Source: Entrophospora sp. SA101 (lineage: Eukaryota; Glomeromycota; Glomeromycetes; Entrophosporales; Entrophosporaceae). Taken from it: a stretch of 17,083 nt of DNA. Under the pieces are notes generated by a model, which was not told the origin of the DNA, made no database searches, and saw only the letters and a program-made list of their open reading frames with translations. Location of the stretch: the NCBI GenBank assembly GCA_958430865.1, contig CAUDNR010000872.1, positions 6,386 through 23,468 on the forward strand, in the 5' to 3' direction. This document shows positions 8,001 through 16,152 of the stretch, in pieces; positions within the stretch are counted from its first letter, which is position 1, and each line of letters opens with the position of its first letter. The translations under genes and the position numbers were made by a program.

Positions 8001-9537
8001 ATGGACAAACTCAAAAATTATTTCAAGAAAAAAAATTTGAGTGATGGTGATGATGACAATAACAACAGAAATATTCCTATCAATGATACAAATAGCAACA
8101 ATAAAATTGAGTCTACTAATCATTTTAATAAAGAAGATGAATATTTCCTTGTAAGAGAAAGAAAATTTGGTGCATGTTCAACTTGTAATCAATACAATTC
8201 TTCTTATTCATGGTGTCAAAAATGTGACCCACCATTATTAACTCGAGGATGGACAAGCGGTAATGAAGCATTAGATGAATTAATAAAAAGTACACAATTT
8301 AAAGCAACACGATATGAGAATCGTTATTATTTTGAATGGATTGATTATAAAAATTTAAAAGATATCAAAAAGATAGGTGAAGGTTGTTTTTCAACTATTT
8401 ACAAAGCTTCTTGGATCAATGGTCTTAAATCTATAAACCAAAGTAACAAACGAACTAGAAGAAATAGGATTGTTGTATTAAAAAAGTTAAAAGATATACA
8501 AATTATTTCTGATGAATTTTTAAATGAGGCATGGTTTTTTATTTTTATTTTTATTTTTATTTTTATAATATAGAAAAAGTAATTACTTCTAAAACTAAAT
8601 TTTTTAATTCTTAAATTTTAATTTTTTACAGGTCAAAAATTACGTTGAATTTTATAAAAGAATCAATACAGTTCATATTTTTGGATTATCACAAGATCCA
8701 ATCACCAATGAATATATATTTGTGATGGAATATATGAATGATGGAAATCTTCACGATTGTTTAAAAAAGGAATTTAAAAATTTAAAATGGAAAGATAAAC
8801 TAGACATTCTTTACAGTATTATTAACAGTTTAGAAAAGCTTCACGAAAAAGAAATTATTCACCGTGACCTTCATAGTGGTAATATTCTATATAAAAAGCA
8901 AAATGACTTTATCTATCCACGCATTGCAGACTTGGGATTTTCATGTCCAGCTAATCAAAATGTATTTGGGGTACTTCCATATGTTGCACCAGAAGTCTTA
9001 AGAGGTGAAGCTTACACAATTAGATCTGATATATATAGCTTTGGGGTGCTGATGACATTGATATCAGCAGGTCAACAACCGTTCAAAAATGTTCCGCATG
9101 ATTCAGATCTTGCAATGGCTATTTGTGAGGGCCTAAGGCCAGGATTTTCAAAAAATACTCCTAAATTTTTTATTAGATTGGCATATAGATGCATGGATGC
9201 TAATCCTAACAAGCGTCCAAATGCTAAAGAAATTAGAAAGTCTTTTGGTTTTTGGAAAGGTGCATTTAATAAATACTTGATTAGGATGGATAGACATGAT
9301 TATTATACTCGAGAACAACTCGATGAATTAAAATCAATTAGAAGAGAAATTAATGAAATGGATAGAATAAAATTTGATCCATCGACAATCGCTTCAATTG
9401 TTCGTTCAAATGCCGTTTATACTAGCAAGTTATTGAAATTTTTAAATCTTCCTCAACCTGTGAATACAAATAAAGTTACAATAATCGGTAATCATAATGG
9501 TAATTATTATGATTTTATTATCGATTTTTACTGTTAA
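8001..9537 (+). CDS. Tyrosine-kinase-like protein kinase, copy 1 (two exons)
   Basis: Exons 8001-8528 and 8632-9537 give 477 residues. An Asp/Asn-rich N-terminus is followed by a four-cysteine cluster (C59, C62, C72, C75) that looks like a small zinc ribbon, as in the large kinase family of Rhizophagus. The kinase domain runs from about 120 to 377: glycine loop IGEGCFSTIYKA (125-136), lysine K161 in VVLKK, gatekeeper region VMEYMNDGNL, catalytic HRDLHSGNIL (253-262), DLG at 276-278 in place of DFG, APE at 295-297, SDIYSFG (308-314) and R371. All core catalytic residues are present, so it is probably an active Ser/Thr or Tyr kinase acting in intracellular signalling; the substrate is unknown. 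A 100-residue tail without recognised repeats follows. The splice that joins FLNE to VKNYVEF uses a GC donor (see the intron entry). The gene lies wholly in the duplicated block. Confidence 0.85.
8529..8631 (+). other. GC-AG intron in kinase copy 1 (103 bp)
   Basis: The exon ends ...aatgag and the intron begins gcatgg and ends ttttttacag. Phase 0 joining restores the family sequence DEFLNE-VK. The only GT nearby (catg|gttttt) would put exon 2 out of frame, so a GC donor is the best reading. The intron holds four units of the hexamer attttt at 8541-8564. Confidence 0.65.
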
Positions 9538-10064
9538 TCTATTGATTTTAACGTTTGAATAATCAATATCAACACTAATGCTAATAAATTATATTTATAG
9601 ATTCTCGTGAAATAGATTTAACAAATGAATGAATTTCTGATGTAAAATGTATTGTAAATTTATTTATCGTTATTATTATTATAATAATGGCCGAAATATT
9701 TATTTATTTATTCATGATTGTGCACTTGTTAAATTTATTTATATATTGGTTTGTTTATTACTACTCTTGAGTAAATACTTCAACAGGTTGCTCAACAATT
9801 TCCAAGTAAAATTTTTATTTCATAAATAATCAATTCATCACTTACAAATTAATATCTCAAATATACAACGAATCTATCTACCCCGAAGGGAAAGCTGTCG
9901 AGTATTTATAATAGTAATAAATAAGGGCATTCGTAATTTAATATCATGATCGTACGACTTGAGCATTAATAATAGTAGGACACCGCCAACACTATGATTC
10001 GAAAAGTACTTTAAAATTTAAAAATGTCACCGCCCACCTTATATTCGCATTAATAAGGAAGAAA
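9538..10064 (+). other. Kinase 3' flank inside the duplicated block
   Basis: No further gene. A short aromatic-rich frame at 9647-9829 follows simple AT-rich DNA and is not convincing. Its last part carries the first repeat motifs described at 9978. Confidence 0.5.
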
Positions 10065-10092
10065 GAAAAATGTCTCCGGTTATACTGATTCG
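9978..10092 (+). repeat. Three copies of a TGTCACCG...GATTCG motif after kinase copy 1
   Basis: Units begin at 9978 (ggacaccgccaacactatga, then ttcg), 10025 (tgtcaccgcccaccttatat, then tcgcattaat) and 10071 (tgtctccggttatactgatt, then cg). They share a head g/t-x-CACCG, a middle ta/ca-ct, and a tail attcg, spaced about 46 bases apart. The end of the duplicated block falls between units two and three. Confidence 0.6.
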
Positions 10093-10594
10093 TAATTTCG
10101 AAAGAAATCTATGCACATAGTACTTTGCTGATATATGAAGTATCAGATGATATTTCATTTTATTCACAAGGTTACACATGCGGTGGAGTGAAATATGAGA
10201 AACCGACTTGGCTTAAGCTCCTTTCCATGTATTTACAGTTATCCAAAGGTAAAGAATAATGGTAAGTTCTATCAACACCTACCCATGTTATTCTTCCTTT
10301 TCTTAGGAAACACTTTCAAATCATTGGGCAAATATTATTTTCTATTATGCATGATAAAGATCCATCAAAACACACATTATTTAATCATGCAAACACAATA
10401 TATTTTTTTGATAAAAATTTGGAAGTTCATATTATTATACCAGAATTGATGAATTTGTTGTTCTAATGATAATATTTTCAGAGAAAAATTTCACAAGAGA
10501 TAATAACATAATAGATTTTATAAGAAGTTTAGCAAAAAAATCAAGTGATTTAAAAATATTAACAAGTTTAATAAATGGTCAAATTTATAATTGA
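10089..10594 (+). pseudogene. 3' part of an unrecognised gene, disrupted
   Basis: Three protein-like pieces lie in order. 10089-10248 reads ...LLIYEVSDDISFYSQGYTCG and on to WLKLLSMYLQLSK and ends at a plausible donor (gtaaag); an acceptor at 10305-10306 (tcttag) would close a 58-bp intron. 10308-10463 reads KHFQIIGQILFSIMHDKDPS... to PELMNLLF. 10466-10594 reads MIIFSEKNFTRDNNIIDFIR... to a TGA. The second and third are out of phase with their predecessors by one or two bases, so either the copy is dead or there are base errors. The 5' end is missing: the frame closes at TGA 10086-10088, beside the repeat motif at the edge of the duplication. I do not recognise the family; the last residues look helical and hydrophobic. 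Its stop is six bases from the convergent zinc-finger gene's stop. Confidence 0.45.
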
Positions 10595-10600
10595 TTTTTC

Positions 10601-11504
10601 TTATCTTCTTCCAAATGAAATATTTTTAACTTTTAATTTTCTCATTGATTCTGTTAAATTATCAACTTCCATCGAATCAGAAGATTCAATGTTATTTTTA
10701 CTGCTGTTGCTATTACTATTATTATCATTACTAACATTAAGTTTCTTCGCCTTATTTTTTTCATCTTTTTCTTTTTTTTTCGATTTTTTCTTTTTAATAT
10801 AATATAATTTATTTCTAATACTGAATGGAACTATTCCTGTCTGAACAATCGTAAAATTAAATTTTTTGGGATAGTGATGCTTATCAATTAAATGCAATCT
10901 ACGTTTCTTTGGTTCAGAGAAAAATTTTCCACAACCTTGTACAAAACATTCATACTATATAATATATGATAATAATAAGGTTAATTTAACAAAGATATTA
11001 AATATAAAATAAAATTCATTTTATATTTATAATTTAAAAAAAACTTGTAACTATTTTTTCGCCTCTTTCTTTTTTTATTTGAATTATAACATCATGATTT
11101 TCTGTTAAGTGTAGCTTCAGCCAACGTTCACTAGGAAATACTTTATCACATTCATTACAGATATGTCTATGTGATGTATTATAATGTACTTCATATGCAC
11201 TGACTGAAGGAAATCTTATTGGATGAGTTTGACACCATGGTGGAAACTGGCATGTTATAGGTTTTGGGCTAAATTTTAATTATTAACAACTGAAATATTA
11301 TATAATCATTTTCTTAAAAAGAAAGTACTTCTCACTTTATTATATTTACCTGAATTCCTCATGAAGTTCCTCCTTAATAATTTGTGTTTTTTCTATTTGT
11401 AATGTAGAATGTTTTTTGAGCCATTCTGAACGTGCTTCTATATTTCCAAGTGAAAAAAAAGGGTCTTCAGGTGAAAACCTTCTTTTAATTGGAAAAGTAA
11501 GCAT
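10601..11504 (-). CDS. ZNF511: ZNF511-type C2H2 zinc-finger protein (three exons)
   Basis: Minus-strand exons 11504-11350, 11268-11052 and 10954-10601 give 241 residues; introns are 81 bp (GTAAAT...TTTAG) and 97 bp (GTTACA...TATAG). The N-terminus has KRRFSPEDPFF. The middle carries CQFPPWC...VHYNTSH and CNECDKVFPS...LHLTENHD, the third finger is YECFVQGCGKFF...HLIDKHHYPKKF. This spacing, with 'EnHD..IQI..ER' between fingers and 'YP..F.F' after the last, is the signature of ZNF511 proteins. A Lys/Asn/Ser-rich linker leads to the C-terminal motif VKNISFGR, also found at the end of that family, but the protein stops there whereas others continue with a Gly/Arg/Lys tail. The family is probably nuclear; its role is little known. 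An in-frame TGA lies upstream of ATG 11504 with no ATG between. The gene converges on the relic at 10089-10594 and diverges from kinase copy 2. Confidence 0.85.
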
Positions 11505-11669
11505 TTGGAAAATTTTTTTAAGCCAATGAAGTTCTCTGCCAAATTTATTTTGTGCAAGTACCTCTCTTATTGGTTTTTTAATAATTCAAAATCGAATGAA
11601 ATAAGAAATATGGTATTAAAAGCTAAAATGATGATTTTGAATTTTCTTTCAAAAAGATGATATAATTGC
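11505..11669. other. Upstream region of the ZNF511-type gene
   Basis: Only about 165 bp separate the zinc-finger ATG from the start of kinase copy 2. Part of it (about 11505-11576) stays open in frame with the zinc-finger gene but has no ATG, so it may be 5' untranslated. No clear TATA box was picked out. Confidence 0.35.
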
Positions 11670-12269
11670 TGATCGAACAGTTTGTAGATTAAAGCAACGT
11701 TTCACGGTTGTGTAAACATACAAAAGTTAATTCATCTTCTATTTAGTGAAACAACAACTTTCTTTTAAGAAAAAAGTTTTTTTAAAACCATAAATAAAAT
11801 AATGGACAAACTCAAAAATTATTTCAAGAAAAAAAATTTGAGTGATGGTGATGATGACAATAACAACAGAAATATTCCTATCAATGATACAAATAGCAAC
11901 AATAAAATTGAGTCTACTAATCATTTTAATAAAGAAGATGAATATTTCCTTGTAAGAGAAAGAAAATTTGGTGCATGTTCAACTTGGTGTCAAAAATGTG
12001 ACCCACCATTATTAACTCGAGGATGGACAAGCGGTAATGAAGCATTAGATGAATTAATAAAAAGTACACAATTTAAAGCAACACGATATGAGAATCGTTA
12101 TTATTTTGAATGGATTGATTATAAAAATTTAAAAGATATCAAAAAGATAGGTGAAGGTTGTTTTTCAACTATTTACAAAGCTTCTTGGATCAATGGTCTT
12201 AAATCTATAAACCAAAGTAACAAACGAACTAGAAGAAATAGGATTGTTGTATTAAAAAAGTTAAAAGAT
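11670..12269 (+). repeat. Segmental duplication, copy 2 (600-bp 5' fragment)
   Basis: It corresponds to 7869-8495 of copy 1 less 27 bases. It starts at the same base as copies 1 and 3 (tgatcgaacag) and ends ...ttaaaagat, directly abutting copy 3. Apart from the 27-bp deletion no difference is seen by eye. Confidence 0.9.
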
Positions 12270-12272
12270 TGA
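11802..12272 (+). pseudogene. Truncated kinase, copy 2 (first exon only, with internal deletion)
   Basis: The frame repeats the kinase N-terminus through the glycine loop and the K-containing VVLKKLKD, then meets a TGA formed at the junction with copy 3 (aaagat|tga); 156 residues in all. It lacks the catalytic loop, DLG and the rest of the kinase domain, so it cannot be a kinase. A 27-bp in-frame deletion removes nine residues, including the second cysteine of the four-cysteine cluster, leaving CSTWCQKC. The deletion ends share a TG dinucleotide. If expressed it would give a short N-terminal fragment. Confidence 0.85.
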
Positions 12273-12401
12273 TCGAACAGTTTGTAGATTAAAGCAACGT
12301 TTCACGGTTGTGTAAACATACAAAAGTTAATTCATCTTCTATTTAGTGAAACAACAACTTTCTTTTAAGAAAAAAGTTTTTTTAAAACCATAAATAAAAT
12401 A

Positions 12402-13938
12402 ATGGACAAACTCAAAAATTATTTCAAGAAAAAAAATTTGAGTGATGGTGATGATGACAATAACAACAGAAATATTCCTATCAATGATACAAATAGCAAC
12501 AATAAAATTGAGTCTACTAATCATTTTAATAAAGAAGATGAATATTTCCTTGTAAGAGAAAGAAAATTTGGTGCATGTTCAACTTGTAATCAATACAATT
12601 CTTCTTATTCATGGTGTCAAAAATGTGACCCACCATTATTAACTCGAGGATGGACAAGCGGTAATGAAGCATTAGATGAATTAATAAAAAGTACACAATT
12701 TAAAGCAACACGATATGAGAATCGTTATTATTTTGAATGGATTGATTATAAAAATTTAAAAGATATCAAAAAGATAGGTGAAGGTTGTTTTTCAACTATT
12801 TACAAAGCTTCTTGGATCAATGGTCTTAAATCTATAAACCAAAGTAACAAACGAACTAGAAGAAATAGGATTGTTGTATTAAAAAAGTTAAAAGATATAC
12901 AAATTATTTCTGATGAATTTTTAAATGAGGCATGGTTTTTTATTTTTATTTTTATTTTTATTTTTATAATATAGAAAAAGTAATTACTTCTAAAACTAAA
13001 TTTTTTAATTCTTAAATTTTAATTTTTTACAGGTCAAAAATTACGTTGAATTTTATAAAAGAATCAATACAGTTCATATTTTTGGATTATCACAAGATCC
13101 AATCACCAATGAATATATATTTGTGATGGAATATATGAATGATGGAAATCTTCACGATTGTTTAAAAAAGGAATTTAAAAATTTAAAATGGAAAGATAAA
13201 CTAGACATTCTTTACAGTATTATTAACAGTTTAGAAAAGCTTCACGAAAAAGAAATTATTCACCGTGACCTTCATAGTGGTAATATTCTATATAAAAAGC
13301 AAAATGACTTTATCTATCCACGCATTGCAGACTTGGGATTTTCATGTCCAGCTAATCAAAATGTATTTGGGGTACTTCCATATGTTGCACCAGAAGTCTT
13401 AAGAGGTGAAGCTTACACAATTAGATCTGATATATATAGCTTTGGGGTGCTGATGACATTGATATCAGCAGGTCAACAACCGTTCAAAAATGTTCCGCAT
13501 GATTCAGATCTTGCAATGGCTATTTGTGAGGGCCTAAGGCCAGGATTTTCAAAAAATACTCCTAAATTTTTTATTAGATTGGCATATAGATGCATGGATG
13601 CTAATCCTAACAAGCGTCCAAATGCTAAAGAAATTAGAAAGTCTTTTGGTTTTTGGAAAGGTGCATTTAATAAATACTTGATTAGGATGGATAGACATGA
13701 TTATTATACTCGAGAACAACTCGATGAATTAAAATCAATTAGAAGAGAAATTAATGAAATGGATAGAATAAAATTTGATCCATCGACAATCGCTTCAATT
13801 GTTCGTTCAAATGCCGTTTATACTAGCAAGTTATTGAAATTTTTAAATCTTCCTCAACCTGTGAATACAAATAAAGTTACAATAATCGGTAATCATAATG
13901 GTAATTATTATGATTTTATTATCGATTTTTACTGTTAA
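12402..13938 (+). CDS. Tyrosine-kinase-like protein kinase, copy 3 (two exons)
   Basis: Exons 12402-12929 and 13033-13938 encode the same 477-residue protein as the gene at 8001, including the four-cysteine cluster, glycine loop, K161, HRDLHSGN, DLG and APE. The constant 4401-base offset and identical translations mean no net insertion or deletion. Its upstream DNA beyond 132 bp is the truncated copy 2, not the helicase relic that precedes copy 1, so the two genes could be controlled differently. Such identity implies a very recent duplication, gene conversion, or an assembly artefact. Confidence 0.85.
12930..13032 (+). other. GC-AG intron in kinase copy 3 (103 bp)
   Basis: Same boundaries as in copy 1: gag|gcatgg at the donor and ttttttacag at the acceptor, with the four attttt units at 12942-12965. 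Confidence 0.65.
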
Positions 13939-14378
13939 TCTATTGATTTTAACGTTTGAATAATCAATATCAACACTAATGCTAATAAATTATATTTATA
14001 GATTCTCGTGAAATAGATTTAACAAATGAATGAATTTCTGATGTAAAATGTATTGTAAATTTATTTATCGTTATTATTATTATAATAATGGCCGAAATAT
14101 TTATTTATTTATTCATGATTGTGCACTTGTTAAATTTATTTATATATTGGTTTGTTTATTACTACTCTTGAGTAAATACTTCAACAGGTTGCTCAACAAT
14201 TTCCAAGTAAAATTTTTATTTCATAAATAATCAATTCATCACTTACAAATTAATATCTCAAATATACAACGAATCTATCTACCCCGAAGGGAAAGCTGTC
14301 GAGTATTTATAATAGTAATAAATAAGGGCATTCGTAATTTAATATCATGATCGTACGACTTGAGCATTAATAATAGTA

Positions 14379-14535
14379 GGACACCGCCAACACTATGATT
14401 CGAAAAGTACTTTAAAATTTAAAAATGTCACCGCCCACCTTATATTCGCATTAATAAGGAAGAAAAAAGGTCACCGATTACACTGATTCGCGAACATAGG
14501 CTATGAAAAAAGGTTACCGGTTACACTATAATTCG
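14379..14535 (+). repeat. Four copies of the TGTCACCG...GATTCGC motif after kinase copy 3
   Basis: Units start at 14379 and 14426 (identical to those after copy 1), 14469 (ggtcaccgattacactgatt, then cgcg) and 14512 (ggttaccggttacactataa, then ttcgc). Spacing is 43-47 bases. The last two lie outside the duplicated block and are diverged from the copy-1 flank. Confidence 0.65.
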
Positions 14536-14671
14536 CTTATTTTTAGTACTTGTACGTTACACTTGTAATAGATCTTGTTAAAAAAATTATTCACTTCATT
14601 TTGCTAATTTTCATGAATTTATTTCTTTAGTTTATATGTGATATAATAACTTAATAATAATTTTTTTTTAG

Positions 14672-14978
14672 TAACTAATCTTGGCTTTGCAAATATTTCT
14701 GATATTCATCCATTATGCAAGAATGGATTTTTATTAGTATTTTCTAATAATATCTTGTGTTTGGGAAAAGTTATTACATTTTATGAAAAACGTGGACAAA
14801 GACATGCATGGGTTGAAAAGCCTGCAGGACTTTTGGATAATTTATCATATATTTCTATTAAAGTTTATATTCCAGTAACTCAAACAATATTTTTCATGTG
14901 GTAGGAGGTAACATTACAATTCATATTACACCACAAGATATAGTTTATTTTCTGGGGGTCATGTTCATATTCCAATGA
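14672..14978 (+). pseudogene. Decayed coding piece of unknown function inside the element
   Basis: After a strong acceptor-like tract (ttttttttag, ending at 14671) a frame of about 76 codons reads ...GFANISDIHPLCKNGFLLVF..., then YEKRGQRHAWVEKPAGLLDN and LSYISIKVYIPVTQTIFF to TAG at 14902. Shifting frame by one base there continues with VVGGNITIHITPQDIVYFLG to a stop at 14976-14978. The composition is clearly protein-like. I do not recognise a named domain, though it reads like a beta-rich segment. It lacks a start codon and upstream exons are not visible. Confidence 0.45.
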
Positions 14979-15060
14979 GATTTTTTTTATTTACAATTAT
15001 TTTAGTATGTCAAATACACAAAATTTGCTTTCAAGAATTTTTAATTAAAAAAAATTTGCA

Positions 15061-15187
15061 TGTCACAGGCTATATTGATTCGCATCATTAATAAATTGTT
15101 AAATGTTACCATCAAATTGATTCGCTCAATTATAAAAAAGCAAGATTCGCATTAATATTATTAGGTGCTTAATTTGGCGGTGACATT
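15061..15187. repeat. Right-hand cluster of the TGTCACCG...GATTCGC motif
   Basis: Units at 15061 (tgtcacaggctatattgatt, then cgcatcattaat) and 15104 (tgttaccatcaaattgattc, then gc), a tail-only unit gattcgcattaat at about 15144, and the inverted head ggcggtgacatt at 15176. Confidence 0.6.
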
Positions 15188-15330
15188 CAATAGAGTTTCC
15201 CGGTCCTAAAAAACCAAATCGGCTGATATGGATAAATGGAAGACACACATTTTAATAGTAATAGATAGTAAAATACGGAGTTAATGATAAGAATAGCCAG
15301 AATCCTGAATCATTTTTTAATTGTAGAAAT

Positions 15331-15355
15331 TTAAATTGACAAAACGTCAATTTAA
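15331..15355. repeat. Perfect 10-bp hairpin
   Basis: ttaaattgac and gtcaatttaa flank the loop aaaac. It stands in gene-free DNA between the two candidate elements; no poly-T tract or gene end makes it a terminator. Confidence 0.5.
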
Positions 15356-15390
15356 TTGTAGATCTTTGTTACAGTCCAGTGTACGTATGA

Positions 15391-16152
15391 TGCAAGCCAC
15401 TTAGTCCCACAACTTTTTATTGGTTGTATAGATTTTCAAATTCTCCAAAAATGGAAATGCAACACCCCAAAATAAATCGTATATTTGAAGCCAAGACCTT
15501 CCTCTGCAAAATCACGATTTCATCTCATTGATAGGTCATGTTGTTGTGGAGAATTTGAACTTCAAAGTTGCACAAGTTTACCGAATTTACTATGTTTAGC
15601 CCTAAAATGACGTGTTACACACAAAAAAGTTAATATCAAAAATAGACGAATTGAAACAATAAAAATTTCCCTTGTATTACAGATATTTTGTCACGTGAAT
15701 TTTCCAGATGAACGGGAAGAGAATTATCTTTATTATTAAAAAAAATACAAAGAACAGCTAAGTTCATTTATTTTAAATTTAATAAATAGACTATTGCATT
15801 GATCAAATAAATGTGCAATTTGCGAAATATTCTAACGAATGTTTATCAATTATTTAATAGTTTGTGTAGGAGTAATTGAAGTAAGCTTTAAGGACAAGAT
15901 CTATGAACAAAATATATTAACGAAGGTTTTATCAATCATTCAATAGTTTAGATAAATTTCTCTTTTATTTTAACTAATATTTAATAACGTCACTATAATC
16001 TTTATTGTTGTTGTTTATTGTTCTAATCATCATTTACATATGTATATTGGAATAAATGTAAAAGAAAATTTTAATATTTGCATTTTTGATTGGAAATTTT
16101 TTCTCAAAATTGGCAGCATGGCACAGAAAGTTGTGGGACTAAGTGACTTGCA
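15391..16152. mobile_element. Non-autonomous DNA transposon with 26-bp terminal inverted repeats
   Basis: The left end 15391-15416 (tgcaagccacttagtcccac, then aacttt) and right end 16127-16152 are reverse complements with a single mismatch. The 762-bp interior has no coding capacity. Inside, a 30-31 bp direct repeat (aacgaatgtttatcaatt... at 15834-15863 and aacgaaggttttatcaatc... at 15919-15949) lies 85 bases apart. The outer sequences 15372-15390 and 16153-16165 are weakly similar too (gta/ata-rich), so the true ends may lie somewhat further out. No target duplication was identified with confidence. Confidence 0.65.

Larger units (their letters stand above)
7869..10064 (+). repeat. Segmental duplication, copy 1 (2196 bp)
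   Basis: This stretch reappears at 12270-14465 with a constant offset of 4401 bases and no difference seen by eye in coding, intron or flanking DNA. It starts at tgatcgaacag, 132 bp before the kinase ATG, and ends in ...ggaagaaa. It contains the complete kinase gene and about 527 bp of 3' flank. Confidence 0.9.
12270..14465 (+). repeat. Segmental duplication, copy 3 (2196 bp)
   Basis: Matches 7869-10064 with a constant offset of 4401. It is joined head-to-tail to copy 2 with no spacer. After ...ggaagaaa the flanks differ, although both continue with diverged units of the same repeat family. Confidence 0.9.
14424..15187. mobile_element. Candidate DNA transposon with 12-bp inverted ends and subterminal repeats
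   Basis: aatgtcaccgcc at 14424-14435 is an exact reverse complement of ggcggtgacatt at 15176-15187. Between them lie further copies of the motif near both ends (14469, 14512; 15061, 15104 and a partial one at 15142 with gattcgcattaat) and a decayed coding piece at 14672-14978. Terminal inversion with repeated subterminal motifs is typical of hAT, CACTA and Mutator-like elements, but I cannot assign a superfamily and see no clear target-site duplication. Confidence 0.45.

Noticed and set aside
7938..8123. Minus-strand ORF over the kinase N-terminus (also at 11739 and 12339)
   Set aside because: Antisense shadow of the Asp/Asn-rich kinase N-terminus; hydrophobic Ile/Val/Phe composition is the complement of that code.
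8187..8214. The 27-bp stretch missing from copy 2 as a tiny retained intron (it can be read as starting gtaatc)
   Set aside because: It does not end in AG, is far too short, and encodes part of the family's cysteine cluster.
9647..9829. Tyr/Leu-rich ORF in the kinase 3' flank (also at 14048)
   Set aside because: Simple-sequence AT-rich DNA with no motif or splice context; conserved between copies only because the whole block is identical.
7869..10064. Kinase unit as a Helitron (unit begins near TC, PIF1 helicase next door)
   Set aside because: No CTRR end with a hairpin is found at 10064 or 14465, and the helicase lies outside the duplicated block.
10575..10802. Plus-strand Leu/Phe-rich ORF resembling a membrane protein
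   Set aside because: It is the complement of the Lys/Asn/Ser-rich end of the zinc-finger gene.
7869..14465. Kinase copies as retrocopies (shared 5' start, A-rich right edge)
   Set aside because: Copy 3 retains the intron and over 500 bp of 3' flank identical to copy 1, so it was not made from spliced mRNA; the A-rich edge belongs to the repeat spacer.
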